NCBI GenBank assembly: GCA_017412265.1
Contig: JAFPYK010000028.1
Span: 1 to 9,598 of the forward strand
Direction: 5' to 3'
DNA: 9,598 bases
From: Lachnospiraceae bacterium
GTDB taxonomy: Bacteria > Bacillota > Clostridia > Lachnospirales > Lachnospiraceae
In this document: piece after piece, positions 1 through 7,383 of the stretch
Numbering within the stretch: position 1 is the stretch's first letter
How the letters are laid out: each line of letters begins with the position of its first letter
The notes under the pieces: generated by a model
Told to the model about the DNA's origin: nothing
The model's input: only the letters and a program-made list of their open reading frames with translations
The model's database searches: none
Translations under genes and position numbers: made by a program

Positions 1-63
1 GACGCACGAGACTCAAAATCTCGCGGGGGTGACCTCGTGTGGGTTCAAGTCCCACTATCCGCA
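1..63 (+). tRNA. tRNA-Leu (anticodon CAA), 3' portion; 5' end outside window
   Basis: The anticodon arm is visible as stem CGAGA (7-11), loop CTCAAAA (12-18) and stem TCTCG (19-23), giving anticodon CAA at 14-16, which decodes UUG leucine. A long variable arm (24-38, able to fold as GGGG-TGA-CCTC) marks it as a class II tRNA, as leucine tRNAs are. The T arm is GTGGG-TTCAAGT-CCCAC (39-55). Positions 56-62 (TATCCGC) form the 3' side of the acceptor stem and A63 is the discriminator base. The next bases are GTA, so the CCA end is not encoded and would be added by nucleotidyltransferase. The 5' acceptor strand and most of the D arm lie before the window. Confidence 0.95.
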
Positions 64-71
64 GTACTGTC

Positions 72-102
72 AGGCTTCTGCCCATCAGGCGGGAGCCTTT
101 TT
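72..102 (+). terminator. Intrinsic terminator after the tRNA-Leu
   Basis: An 11-bp stem (72-82 with 88-98, two G-U pairs) with loop CATCA is followed directly by a T run (98-102). It lies 9 nt after the tRNA end and should stop the tRNA transcript before polA. I see no convincing -35/-10 pair between it and the polA start, so the source of polA transcription is unclear from the sequence. Confidence 0.8.
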
Positions 103-159
103 GTGTCCTTGAGGCACGTATCAGCAGCCCCAGAAAGGGCCGCAGGAACGGAGATTCCC

Positions 160-2799
160 ATGGAAAAAGTAGTATTGATCGACGGTCACAGCATCCTGCA
201 CCGGGCATTCTACGGAGTGCCGGATCTGACCAACGGGGAAGGCCTGCACACCAACGCGGTCTATGGCTTCCTCAATATTCTGTTTAAGATCCTGGAGGAA
301 GAGCAGCCAGACTATCTAGCCGTGGCATTTGACGTGCACGCCCCGACCTTCCGGCATGAGAAATACGCGGCTTATAAGGGCACGCGCAAGCCGATGCCGG
401 AGGAGCTGCGGGAGCAGGTGCCGGTGATGAAGGAGGTCCTTCACGCGATGCAGATCGCGACCGTGGAGAAGGCCGGGCTCGAGGCGGATGACATCCTCGG
501 GACGCTCGCGAAGAGGGCAGAGGCGGACGGCAAAGAGATCACCCTGGTCTCCGGCGACCGGGACCTCCTGCAGATCGCCACGGACAAGATCCTGGTCCGG
601 CTCCCGAAGACATCGAAGGGGCAGACGGTCATCGAGAATTACCACACACCGGAGGTCATCGGCGCATTTGGCGTCACGCCTTCTCAGATTATCGACTTGA
701 AGGGCCTGATGGGCGACAGCTCGGACAATATCCCCGGTGTTCCCGGGATCGGCCCGAAGACCGCCGCCAAGATCCTGGCGGAGTTCGGGACGGTGGAAAA
801 TGCGATCGCCCACGTGGACGAGGTCACGCCCCCCAAGGCGCAGAATAATCTCCGGGAGTTCGCGGACCAGGCGCTGCTGAGCAAGGACCTGGCCACGATC
901 AAGACCGACTGCGATCTTGCGCAGACCTGGGACGACTTAAAGGTGCGGGATTTCTACAACCAGGAATCCTACGACTGCTTCACGCATCTCGGCTTCCAGA
1001 GCTTCCTGAAGCGATTTGACGGGCGGATGGGAAGCGACGACGCGGCGGAGGAGACCTTCCGAAGCATCGTCTCTGCCGAAGAAGCGGATGCATGGTTTAC
1101 CTCGCTCTTCCTGAAACGTCCCGCAAGGCTCGGGCTGTCGCTTCTTGCCGACCGCGAGCAGCTCTGTGCGCTCTCGCTGTGCCGCGGAGAGGAGACCGTC
1201 TGTCTGCCCGTTCAGGGCGGGATCACGGCCTCATATCTTGCGGAGCAGATCGGCGGGCTGCTGGCTTCCGGGCTTCTCATCGCCTGCATGGATGTGAAGA
1301 AGCTCCTCTGGCACATCGAAGCGTCCGAGAAGGATCCGCTCTATGACTGCGGGATCGCGGACTATCTGGTCCATCCCCTGCGCGGCTCCTACCGCGCCGA
1401 GGAGGTCGCGGCAGACTACGGCCTGACGCAGCCTTCCAGAGAGCAGCTTCTGGGCAAATCATCCGACAGAGACGCCTGGGAGAAGTCTCCGGAGGAGGCG
1501 GCGAGATTCCTCTGCTACGAGGCCTCGACGGCCTTCCGCCTGGTTCCCGCGCTCTCGGAGAAGCTGGAATCGCTCGGGATGACGGACCTCTTCCGCGACA
1601 TCGAGATGCCTCTCGTCCATGTGCTCTACGGCATGGAGGCCGCAGGCATCCGCTGTGACCGGGAGGCACTCCGCCGGTACGGAGAGCGGCTGAACGGAAG
1701 GATTCTCCAGCTGGAGCAGGAGATCTACGACCTGGCCGGAGAGACATTTAACATCAATTCGCCCAAGCAGCTGGGCGTGATCTTATTTGAGAAGCTGCTT
1801 CTTCCGTTCGGGAAGAAGACCAAGACCGGCTATTCCACATCGGCAGACGTGCTGGAGAAGCTCAAATGCGAGCATCCGATCGTTGAAAAGGTGCTGGATT
1901 ACCGGCAGTATACGAAGTTAAAGTCCACCTACGCGGACGGGCTGGCTGCGTTTATCGACCCGCGCGACGAGCGGATCCACGGCAGCTTCCACCAGACGAT
2001 CACGGCGACGGGGCGTCTCTCCAGCACCGATCCGAACCTGCAGAATATTCCGGTGAGGGTGCAGCTGGGAAGAGAGATCCGCAAGGTCTTTGTGCCCGCG
2101 GACGGCTGTGTCTTCGTGGATGCCGACTACTCGCAGATCGAGCTTCGGATCCTTGCCGCGATGAGCGGAGACCCGGCTCTGATCGATGCGTACCATCAGG
2201 ACCAGGATATCCACCGGATCACCGCCTCCAAGGTCTTCCACGTGCCGTTTGACGAGGTGACGCCGGAGATGCGAAGCAACGCCAAGGCAGTGAACTTCGG
2301 CATCGTCTACGGTATCAGCTCCTTCGGGCTGGGCAACAACTTAAGCATCTCCCGCAAGGAAGCGGAAGAGTATATCCAGAGTTATTTTGCCACCTATCCC
2401 GGAGTGAAGCGTTTCCTGGACGGCCTGGTGGCGCAGGGCAAGGAGCAGGGCTATGTGACCTCCCTATATCACCGCATCCGGCCGATCCCGGAATTATCCT
2501 CCGCCAATTTCATGCAGAGGCAGTTCGGCGAGCGTGTCGCGATGAATTCCCCGATCCAGGGGACGGCGGCCGACATCATGAAGATCGCGATGATCCGTGT
2601 GGCGAGAAGGCTCCGGGAAGAGAAGCTGTCCTCGCGTCTGCTCCTGCAGATCCACGATGAGCTGCTGATCGAGGCGAAGGCGGAAGAGAAGGAGCAGGTG
2701 GCAGACATCCTGCGGGAAGAGATGATGTCCGCCGCGCACCTGGCCGTACCGCTGGAGGTCTCGGTCAAGGAAGGAAGCGACTGGTATGAAGCAAAATGA
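160..2799 (+). CDS. polA: DNA polymerase I (5' nuclease and polymerase; 3'-5' exonuclease site degenerate)
   Basis: This is the family A DNA polymerase that removes RNA primers and fills gaps in lagging-strand synthesis and excision repair. The start at 160 gives 879 aa, close to the usual ~880 aa, begins MEKVVLIDGHS as the family does, and has ACGGAG six nt upstream; the longer upstream frame overlaps the terminator. The N-terminal 5' nuclease domain (about 1-290) has ADDILG (D110, D111), SGDRD (D133, D135) and the GDSSDN loop (D186, D189) followed by a helix-hairpin-helix. The middle domain (about 300-480) lacks the proofreading acidic residues: no DxE motif, Leu at the second Asp site and Glu at the third. 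The polymerase domain has motif A DADYSQIELR (D656), motif B with K709, F713 and Y717, and motif C HDE (D833). Phe713 is the usual residue that discriminates against dideoxynucleotides. Loss of proofreading is common in Firmicutes Pol I. The 3' end overlaps coaE by 14 nt. Confidence 0.98.
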   Translation: MEKVVLIDGHSILHRAFYGVPDLTNGEGLHTNAVYGFLNILFKILEEEQPDYLAVAFDVHAPTFRHEKYAAYKGTRKPMPEELREQVPVMKEVLHAMQIATVEKAGLEADDILGTLAKRAEADGKEITLVSGDRDLLQIATDKILVRLPKTSKGQTVIENYHTPEVIGAFGVTPSQIIDLKGLMGDSSDNIPGVPGIGPKTAAKILAEFGTVENAIAHVDEVTPPKAQNNLREFADQALLSKDLATIKTDCDLAQTWDDLKVRDFYNQESYDCFTHLGFQSFLKRFDGRMGSDDAAEETFRSIVSAEEADAWFTSLFLKRPARLGLSLLADREQLCALSLCRGEETVCLPVQGGITASYLAEQIGGLLASGLLIACMDVKKLLWHIEASEKDPLYDCGIADYLVHPLRGSYRAEEVAADYGLTQPSREQLLGKSSDRDAWEKSPEEAARFLCYEASTAFRLVPALSEKLESLGMTDLFRDIEMPLVHVLYGMEAAGIRCDREALRRYGERLNGRILQLEQEIYDLAGETFNINSPKQLGVILFEKLLLPFGKKTKTGYSTSADVLEKLKCEHPIVEKVLDYRQYTKLKSTYADGLAAFIDPRDERIHGSFHQTITATGRLSSTDPNLQNIPVRVQLGREIRKVFVPADGCVFVDADYSQIELRILAAMSGDPALIDAYHQDQDIHRITASKVFHVPFDEVTPEMRSNAKAVNFGIVYGISSFGLGNNLSISRKEAEEYIQSYFATYPGVKRFLDGLVAQGKEQGYVTSLYHRIRPIPELSSANFMQRQFGERVAMNSPIQGTAADIMKIAMIRVARRLREEKLSSRLLLQIHDELLIEAKAEEKEQVADILREEMMSAAHLAVPLEVSVKEGSDWYEAK

Positions 2800-3418
2800 T
2801 TCTGTGAAGATCCTGGGACTGACCGGAGGCGTCGGGAGCGGCAAAAGCACGGCCGCGCACATCCTGGAGCAGGACCACCACGCTTTTCTTCTGCTGGCGG
2901 ATGATATCGCCAGGGACCTGATGAACCCGGGAGGGCTCTCTTATGACGGGATCGTGGAGGAATTCGGCCCTGAGGTCGTGAAGGCCGACGGAACCCTGGA
3001 CCGCGGCAGGCTCTCTGTCATCGTCTTCCAGAATCCGGAGCGCCTCGCCAAGCTCAATTCTCTGATCCACCCTCATGTGGGAGGCATCATCACCGAGGCC
3101 GCGGAGATCCTGAAGGAGGAGGGAACCTATCCTTACATCGTCGTGGAGTCCGCCAACCTGTTTGACGTCGGCTATGAAGTCTTCTGCGACGAGGTCTGGT
3201 ATATCTGGGCGAGAGACGACGTCAGGAAGGCCCGCCTGATGGAGAACCGGGGCTACAGTGAAGAGAAGATCGCGGACATCGTGCGCCAGCAGAAGTCTCA
3301 CGAAGAATTTCTTGCCCTGGCGGACGTCGCGATCGAAAACAGCGGGACGGAGGAGGAGCTTCGCGAGAAAATCCGCCTTCAGTTAACAGGTGACAATCAT
3401 ATAGACTTTATGTTATAA
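2786..3418 (+). CDS. coaE: Dephospho-CoA kinase
   Basis: The enzyme phosphorylates the 3' hydroxyl of dephospho-CoA with ATP, the last step of coenzyme A synthesis, in the cytoplasm. The 210-aa product is the normal length. It opens with a P-loop (GGVGSGKS, residues 14-21). The family's DAD motif is present as LAD-D-IAR: the first Asp is replaced by Leu, but the second, catalytic Asp is kept, and this variant is tolerated in the family. Other family landmarks are NPERLAKLNSLIHP, the VVESANLFDVGYE segment, and a C-terminal R-Q-Q-x7-LADVAIENSG region. The start lies inside the end of polA (14-nt overlap), with AAGGAAGG at 2767-2774 as ribosome binding site, so translation is probably coupled to polA. 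The polA-coaE order is common in Firmicutes. The last codons also carry a promoter for the next gene. Confidence 0.96.
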   Translation: MKQNDSVKILGLTGGVGSGKSTAAHILEQDHHAFLLLADDIARDLMNPGGLSYDGIVEEFGPEVVKADGTLDRGRLSVIVFQNPERLAKLNSLIHPHVGGIITEAAEILKEEGTYPYIVVESANLFDVGYEVFCDEVWYIWARDDVRKARLMENRGYSEEKIADIVRQQKSHEEFLALADVAIENSGTEEELREKIRLQLTGDNHIDFML

Positions 3419-3419
3419 T
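3390..3419 (+). promoter_or_regulatory. Sigma-A-type promoter within the 3' end of coaE
   Basis: A perfect -10 box TATAAT (3414-3419) follows GTGACA (3390-3395, five of six matches to TTGACA) with an 18-bp spacer. Transcription would begin near 3426, about 30 nt before the start codon of the nuclease frame. It would allow expression of the downstream genes separately from polA-coaE. This rests on sequence match only. Confidence 0.7.
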
Positions 3420-3454
3420 ACATTGGTTACATACAAGACGGAGGGAAGATCGCT

Positions 3455-4255
3455 ATGGAATTGTGGAGCATCGCCAGCGGAAGCAGCGGCAACTGTATCT
3501 ATGCCGCTTCTGCCCGGACACAGATCCTGATCGATGCCGGCATCAGTGCGTAGCGCATCGAACAGTCTCTGGCCTCCCGGGAGTATTCCGCCGATGACCT
3601 GAGCGCGATTCTCATCACCCACGAGCACAGCGACCATATCCAGGGCGTGAGTGTCCTGGCCAGAAGGCATCACATCCCGATCTACGCGACCGAGAAGACC
3701 GTCGACGCGCTTCTCGCACAGCGAGGGATGGAGAAGATGGACGAGTCGCTGATCCGGATCGTAGAGGCTGACCGGGATTTTTCGGTCGGTGACCTGACGG
3801 TCCATCCCTTCGCGAATTATCATGACGCAGCCGACCCGGTCTGCTATACCGTGCAGGACGGCCGTGTCAAGATCGCGGTGGCCACCGATATGGGCCATTA
3901 TGACGATTATACGGTCCGGTCGCTGTCCGGCTGCGAGGCGATGCTGATCGAGGCCAACCATGACCGGCATATGCTGGAGGTCGGGCCTTATCCGTATCCG
4001 CTCAAGCTCCGTATCTTAAGCGATACCGGGCATCTCAGCAATGACCACTGCGGCAAGCTGCTGTGTGAGCTGTATCATGAGAAGCTCCAGTACATTCTGC
4101 TGGGGCACCTGAGCAAGGAGAACAACCTGCCGGAGCTGGCCTACGAGACGGTGCGTTTCGAGATGAAGTCCGAGCTCGGCAGCGTGATCCGCAGGGATCT
4201 CCGCCTGGGAGTGGCGAAGAGGGACGTCCCTTCGGGGAGCGTCATCGTCTCCTGA
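3455..4255 (+). pseudogene. YycJ/WalJ-like metallo-beta-lactamase-fold nuclease, interrupted by in-frame TAG at codon 33
   Basis: The frame from ATG 3455 encodes MELWSIASGSSGNCIY and continues to the stop at 4253-4255. This gives 266 codons, the usual length of the YycJ/WalJ family of predicted metal-dependent 5'-3' DNA exonucleases. Metal-binding landmarks are present: HEHSDH at residues 56-61, a later NYHD, ATDMGH, EANHD, GHLS and LGHLS. GGAGGG at 3440-3445 is a strong ribosome binding site 9 nt before ATG. Codon 33 (3551-3553) is TAG, in the segment DAGISA-stop-RIEQSL. As I recall, relatives usually have Lys there (ISxKRI), so AAG to TAG would be a single change. No ATG, GTG or TTG lies in frame between the TAG and HEHSDH. 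The next ATG (3647, residue 65) would drop the HxHxDH metal site. The protein is therefore probably not made in active form, unless the TAG is a sequence error, is suppressed, or is read through. The rest of the frame shows no decay, so the lesion is recent or artefactual. Confidence 0.85.
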
Positions 4256-4274
4256 GGCGTATGAAGAGGGAATT

Positions 4275-4547
4275 ATGAAGAAATATATTATCACCGTCGT
4301 GGGCAAGGACAGCGTGGGCATCATCGCAAGAGTCTGCACCTATCTGTCCGAGAATCATGCGAATATTCTCGATATCGCCCAGACCATTGTCTCCGGGTAT
4401 TTCAACATGATGATGATCGTGGACCCGGAGAAGTGCGAGAAGTCCATCGAGGCGATGGCGGATGACCTGGACCGGATCGGAGAAGAGATCGGTGTGCGGA
4501 TTCATCTGCAGCACGAAGACATTTTCAACATGATGCACCGCATCTGA
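4275..4547 (+). CDS. ACT-domain protein, UPF0237 family
   Basis: The 90-aa product is a single-unit ACT-type protein, the normal length for UPF0237. It starts MKKYIITVVGKDSVGIIARV, the typical beta-alpha opening of an ACT domain with its ligand-loop Gly (KDSVGI), and continues AxxLSENHANILDIxQTI. ACT domains bind small ligands, mainly amino acids, and often regulate partner enzymes. AGAGGG (4265-4270) precedes the ATG by 4 nt. It begins 19 nt after the nuclease frame and ends 9 nt before the UPF0210 gene. The same pair occurs side by side in many Firmicutes and some archaea (for example the SP0238/SP0239 pair in Streptococcus pneumoniae), which suggests the ACT protein senses a ligand for, or forms a complex with, the UPF0210 protein. 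The ligand is unknown. Confidence 0.93.
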   Translation: MKKYIITVVGKDSVGIIARVCTYLSENHANILDIAQTIVSGYFNMMMIVDPEKCEKSIEAMADDLDRIGEEIGVRIHLQHEDIFNMMHRI

Positions 4548-4556
4548 GGCGACGAT

Positions 4557-5921
4557 ATGATTCAAATCAGTGAAGTTCTGGAAACCAACCATATGATCGA
4601 GAAGGAGAATCTGGATGTCCGTACCATCACGGTGGGCATCAGCCTCCTGGACTGTATGGACGCGGACCTGTCCGTGCTTCGGGAGAAGATCTACCGGAAG
4701 ATCACACGGGTCGCGAAGGATCTCGTGCCGGTGGGAGAGTCCATCGAGCGCGATTTCGGCATCCCGATCGTGAACAAGCGGATCTCTGTCACGCCGATTT
4801 CCCTCGTGGGATCCGGCGCGTGCCGGTGTCCCGAGGATTATGTGAGCATCGCCAGGACCCTGGATGAGGCCGCGAAGGCGGTGGGGGTCAATTTCCTCGG
4901 CGGCTATTCGGCCCTGGTATCCAAGGGCATGACCGAGGCGGACCGGAACCTGATCCTCTCGATCCCGGAGGCCCTGTCTCAGACCGAGTTTGTCTGCAGT
5001 TCGGTCAATGTCGGATCTACGAAGACCGGCATCGACATGAACGCGGTGCGCCTGCTGGGTGATATCATCCACCGCACGGCGGAGCTTACGGCAGACCGGG
5101 ATTCTCTGGGCTGCGCGAAGTTGGTTGTCTTCTGCAACGCCCCGGATGACAATCCGTTCATGGCGGGCGCGTTCCACGGTGTCACCGAGGGAGACGCGGT
5201 GATCCATGTGGGCGTCAGCGGCCCTGGCGTGGTGAAGAATGCCGTGGACCAGTGCAGAGGATCGGATTTTGAAGTTCTCTGCGAGACGGTGAAGAAGACC
5301 GCCTTTAAGATCACGAGAGTCGGCCAACTGGTTGCCAAGGAGGCTTCCAGAAGGCTGCAGATTCCGTTTGGCATCATTGACCTGTCCCTGGCCCCGACGC
5401 CGGCGGTCGGCGACAGTATCGCGGAGATCCTGGAGAGCATGGGACTGGAGTGCACGGGTGCACCCGGCACCACCGCGGCTCTGGCGCTCCTGAATGACCA
5501 GGTGAAGAAGGGCGGCGTGATGGCCTCGTCCTACGTCGGTGGCTTAAGCGGCGCATTTATCCCCATCAGTGAAGACCAGGGGATGATCCACGCGGTGAAC
5601 GCGGGCGCTCTTACCATCGAGAAGCTGGAGGCGATGACCTGTGTCTGCTCGGTGGGCCTGGATATGATCGCGATCCCGGGAGATACGCCCGCGACGACCA
5701 TCTCCGGCATCATCGCCGACGAGATGGCGATCGGCATGGTCAATGCGAAGACGACCGCGGTGCGCCTGATTCCGGTGATCGGCAAGGGCGTCGGAGAGGT
5801 CGTGGAATTCGGCGGGCTGTTGGGCTACGCGCCGGTGATGCCGGTAAATACATTTGACTGCAGCAGTTTTGTCAACCGGGGCGGACGCATTCCCGCACCG
5901 ATTCACAGCTTTAAGAACTAA
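4557..5921 (+). CDS. UPF0210 (DUF711, PFL-like) family protein of unknown function
   Basis: The 454-aa product matches the usual length (about 450 aa) and landmarks of the DUF711/UPF0210 family. These include TVGISLLDC near the N-terminus, RISVTPISLVG, a GGYSALVSKGMT segment, CNAPDDNPFMAGAFHG (from C193), VGVSGPGVV, DLSLAPTPAVGDS, GAPGTTAAL (from about 301), and the glycine-rich C-terminal GVGEVVEFGGLLGYAPVMPVN. The fold is related to the glycyl-radical pyruvate formate-lyase-like barrel, which explains the name PFL family. I see no typical glycyl-radical motif (RVxGY) and do not infer that chemistry. No signal peptide or membrane segment is visible, so it is probably cytoplasmic. The ribosome binding site GAGG (4546-4549) overlaps the stop codon of the ACT gene, which suggests coupled translation. 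Function is not established. Confidence 0.93.
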   Translation: MIQISEVLETNHMIEKENLDVRTITVGISLLDCMDADLSVLREKIYRKITRVAKDLVPVGESIERDFGIPIVNKRISVTPISLVGSGACRCPEDYVSIARTLDEAAKAVGVNFLGGYSALVSKGMTEADRNLILSIPEALSQTEFVCSSVNVGSTKTGIDMNAVRLLGDIIHRTAELTADRDSLGCAKLVVFCNAPDDNPFMAGAFHGVTEGDAVIHVGVSGPGVVKNAVDQCRGSDFEVLCETVKKTAFKITRVGQLVAKEASRRLQIPFGIIDLSLAPTPAVGDSIAEILESMGLECTGAPGTTAALALLNDQVKKGGVMASSYVGGLSGAFIPISEDQGMIHAVNAGALTIEKLEAMTCVCSVGLDMIAIPGDTPATTISGIIADEMAIGMVNAKTTAVRLIPVIGKGVGEVVEFGGLLGYAPVMPVNTFDCSSFVNRGGRIPAPIHSFKN

Positions 5922-5937
5922 AGGTTGGATAGAGAGT

Positions 5938-7311
5938 ATGAGTGATTTTGATAACAACGACCTGAATCTGAGCGATTCCTTCCTGTCCGATATCAAGAAG
6001 GACATCGCAGACCAGGTAAGGGACCAGGTGGAGCATCCGAAGGAGACTCTCCCGAATTTCGATTACGTGGATGATCTCCTGGACGATACCACGCTTTCGC
6101 TGACGCAGGATTTCCGTTTCTTCTCCGCGCCGGAGTTTCTGGACGAGGAAGAGGAGGAGGAAGAAGAGTTTGAACCGGAAGAACCGGAGGAGGATGCGAT
6201 CCCCGTTCACCGGACAACGGCAAAAAAACGCGGCTGGTTCCGGCGTATGCCGGTCTGGGGCCGGATCCTGACGGTCCTCGGAATCCTTCTTGTCGTCGGC
6301 GCGCTGGCTGCCTTCCTGTATTACCAGTATCTGCTCGGGCTGGTCAACATCAAGCCGGATAACGAGACTACGACGTCATCGGAGGCGGTCTCGGAGGACG
6401 ATACCGTGGACGAGGAAGAGGATGACCTGGACAACAGCGCGGGCCTGGAAGAGATCGATGAGGACGATATCGACTGGAACACTTCTTCGGATTACCGCAA
6501 GGAAGAGGGCGTCCTGAACTTCCTGCTGCTCGGCGTCGACAAACAGGGCGGCGGCAATGGCCGTTCGGACGCGATTATCATCGCCACGCTCAATGAGAAC
6601 ACTAAGGAGCTCTCGCTCTGCTCGATCATGCGTGACTGTTATGTGCAGATCCCGAAGTACAACGGCAAGTCCTACCGTGCGACCAAGATCAACGTCTCTC
6701 ATGCCATCGGCGAAGGCCCTCTGACCGTAGAGACGGTCCAGCAGAATTTCGACATCGCCATCGACGGCTACGCCGAGGTTGATTTCGATGCATTTGCGAA
6801 GGTCATCGATGCCGTCGGAGGCGTGGAGATCACACTGACCTCCGCGGAAGTCAGCTACTTAAACGGCAGAAAGTCCTCGATCGTCGATCCCTCTCAGCGC
6901 AACGTCCGCGTGGGCACACAGACCCTGAACGGTGTCCAGGCGCTCGGCTACGCGCGGATCCGCAAGGTCGCCACGAGCGACGGCCTGAACAATGACTTCG
7001 GACGGACCTCCCGCCAGAGAGTGGTGTTAAATGCCCTGTTTGACAAATACAAGTCCGCAGGCGTGCTTGATCTTCTGGGCATCCTGCAGAAGATCCTGCC
7101 TCTGGTGACGACCGATCTGGACAAGGATGAGATCACCTCCGTTCTGACCAAGCTGGTTTCGGTACGGCCGACCTCGCTCAAGACCATGTCCGTTCCTGTC
7201 GACGGAGGATATTCCGACCGCTTCGTTGAGAATGCCGGCTCTGTCCTGGCTCTCGACATGAAGAAGAACCGCAACGCGATTCACAAGTTCATCTTCGGCT
7301 CGGAGGATTAA
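5938..7311 (+). CDS. LytR-CpsA-Psr (LCP) family cell-wall polymer ligase
   Basis: LCP proteins move lipid-linked anionic polymers or polysaccharides onto peptidoglycan at the outer face of the membrane. The start at 5938 (MSDFDNNDL) gives 457 aa; the frame runs further upstream, but only into the UPF0210 gene. Residues 1-101 form an acidic cytoplasmic tail containing eight consecutive Glu (70-77). A single membrane span lies at about 108-129. An acidic Ser/Thr-rich linker (about 137-185) follows. The LCP domain begins near 192 with FLLLGVD (D201), GRSD (R209, D211), IMRD (R232, D233), KINVSHA, DGYAEVDFDAFAKVIDAVGGVEI, and later GVQALGYARIR (R340, R342) and DFGRTSRQR (R356, R359, R361). The conserved Asp and Arg residues that hold the pyrophosphate of the lipid substrate are all present. 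The gene follows UPF0210 by 16 nt and is the last before a strong terminator. Its ribosome binding site is weak (AAGG or GAGAG). The polymer transferred cannot be read from the sequence. Confidence 0.95.
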   Translation: MSDFDNNDLNLSDSFLSDIKKDIADQVRDQVEHPKETLPNFDYVDDLLDDTTLSLTQDFRFFSAPEFLDEEEEEEEEFEPEEPEEDAIPVHRTTAKKRGWFRRMPVWGRILTVLGILLVVGALAAFLYYQYLLGLVNIKPDNETTTSSEAVSEDDTVDEEEDDLDNSAGLEEIDEDDIDWNTSSDYRKEEGVLNFLLLGVDKQGGGNGRSDAIIIATLNENTKELSLCSIMRDCYVQIPKYNGKSYRATKINVSHAIGEGPLTVETVQQNFDIAIDGYAEVDFDAFAKVIDAVGGVEITLTSAEVSYLNGRKSSIVDPSQRNVRVGTQTLNGVQALGYARIRKVATSDGLNNDFGRTSRQRVVLNALFDKYKSAGVLDLLGILQKILPLVTTDLDKDEITSVLTKLVSVRPTSLKTMSVPVDGGYSDRFVENAGSVLALDMKKNRNAIHKFIFGSED

Positions 7312-7326
7312 TCACCTGTTAAAACG

Positions 7327-7373
7327 AACCGCGGAATCACTCTGCTTCACAGAGAGGTTCCGCGGGTTTTTTT
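7327..7373 (+). terminator. Intrinsic terminator after the LCP gene
   Basis: A 16-bp stem (7329-7344 with 7350-7365, one mismatch and one G-U pair) has a short loop and is followed by seven T (7367-7373). It lies 17 nt after the LCP stop and should end the transcript that contains coaE through LCP. Confidence 0.9.
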
Positions 7374-7383
7374 AGTAATATTG

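Noticed and set aside
37..159. N-terminal extension of DNA polymerase I from 37
   Set aside because: The stretch covers the tRNA 3' end and its terminator and uses a non-ATG start. The family begins at the MEKVVLIDG segment at 160.
3647..4255. A shorter nuclease starting at ATG 3647
   Set aside because: It would lack the HEHSDH metal site at residues 56-61 of the full frame and has no ribosome binding site in front. It is better described as the tail of an interrupted gene.
4242..5327. Long open frame of 361 codons on the minus strand
   Set aside because: It lies opposite the ACT and UPF0210 genes, is rich in His, Arg and Asp as antisense of GC-rich genes usually is, and matches no family. 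It is a shadow of the plus-strand genes.
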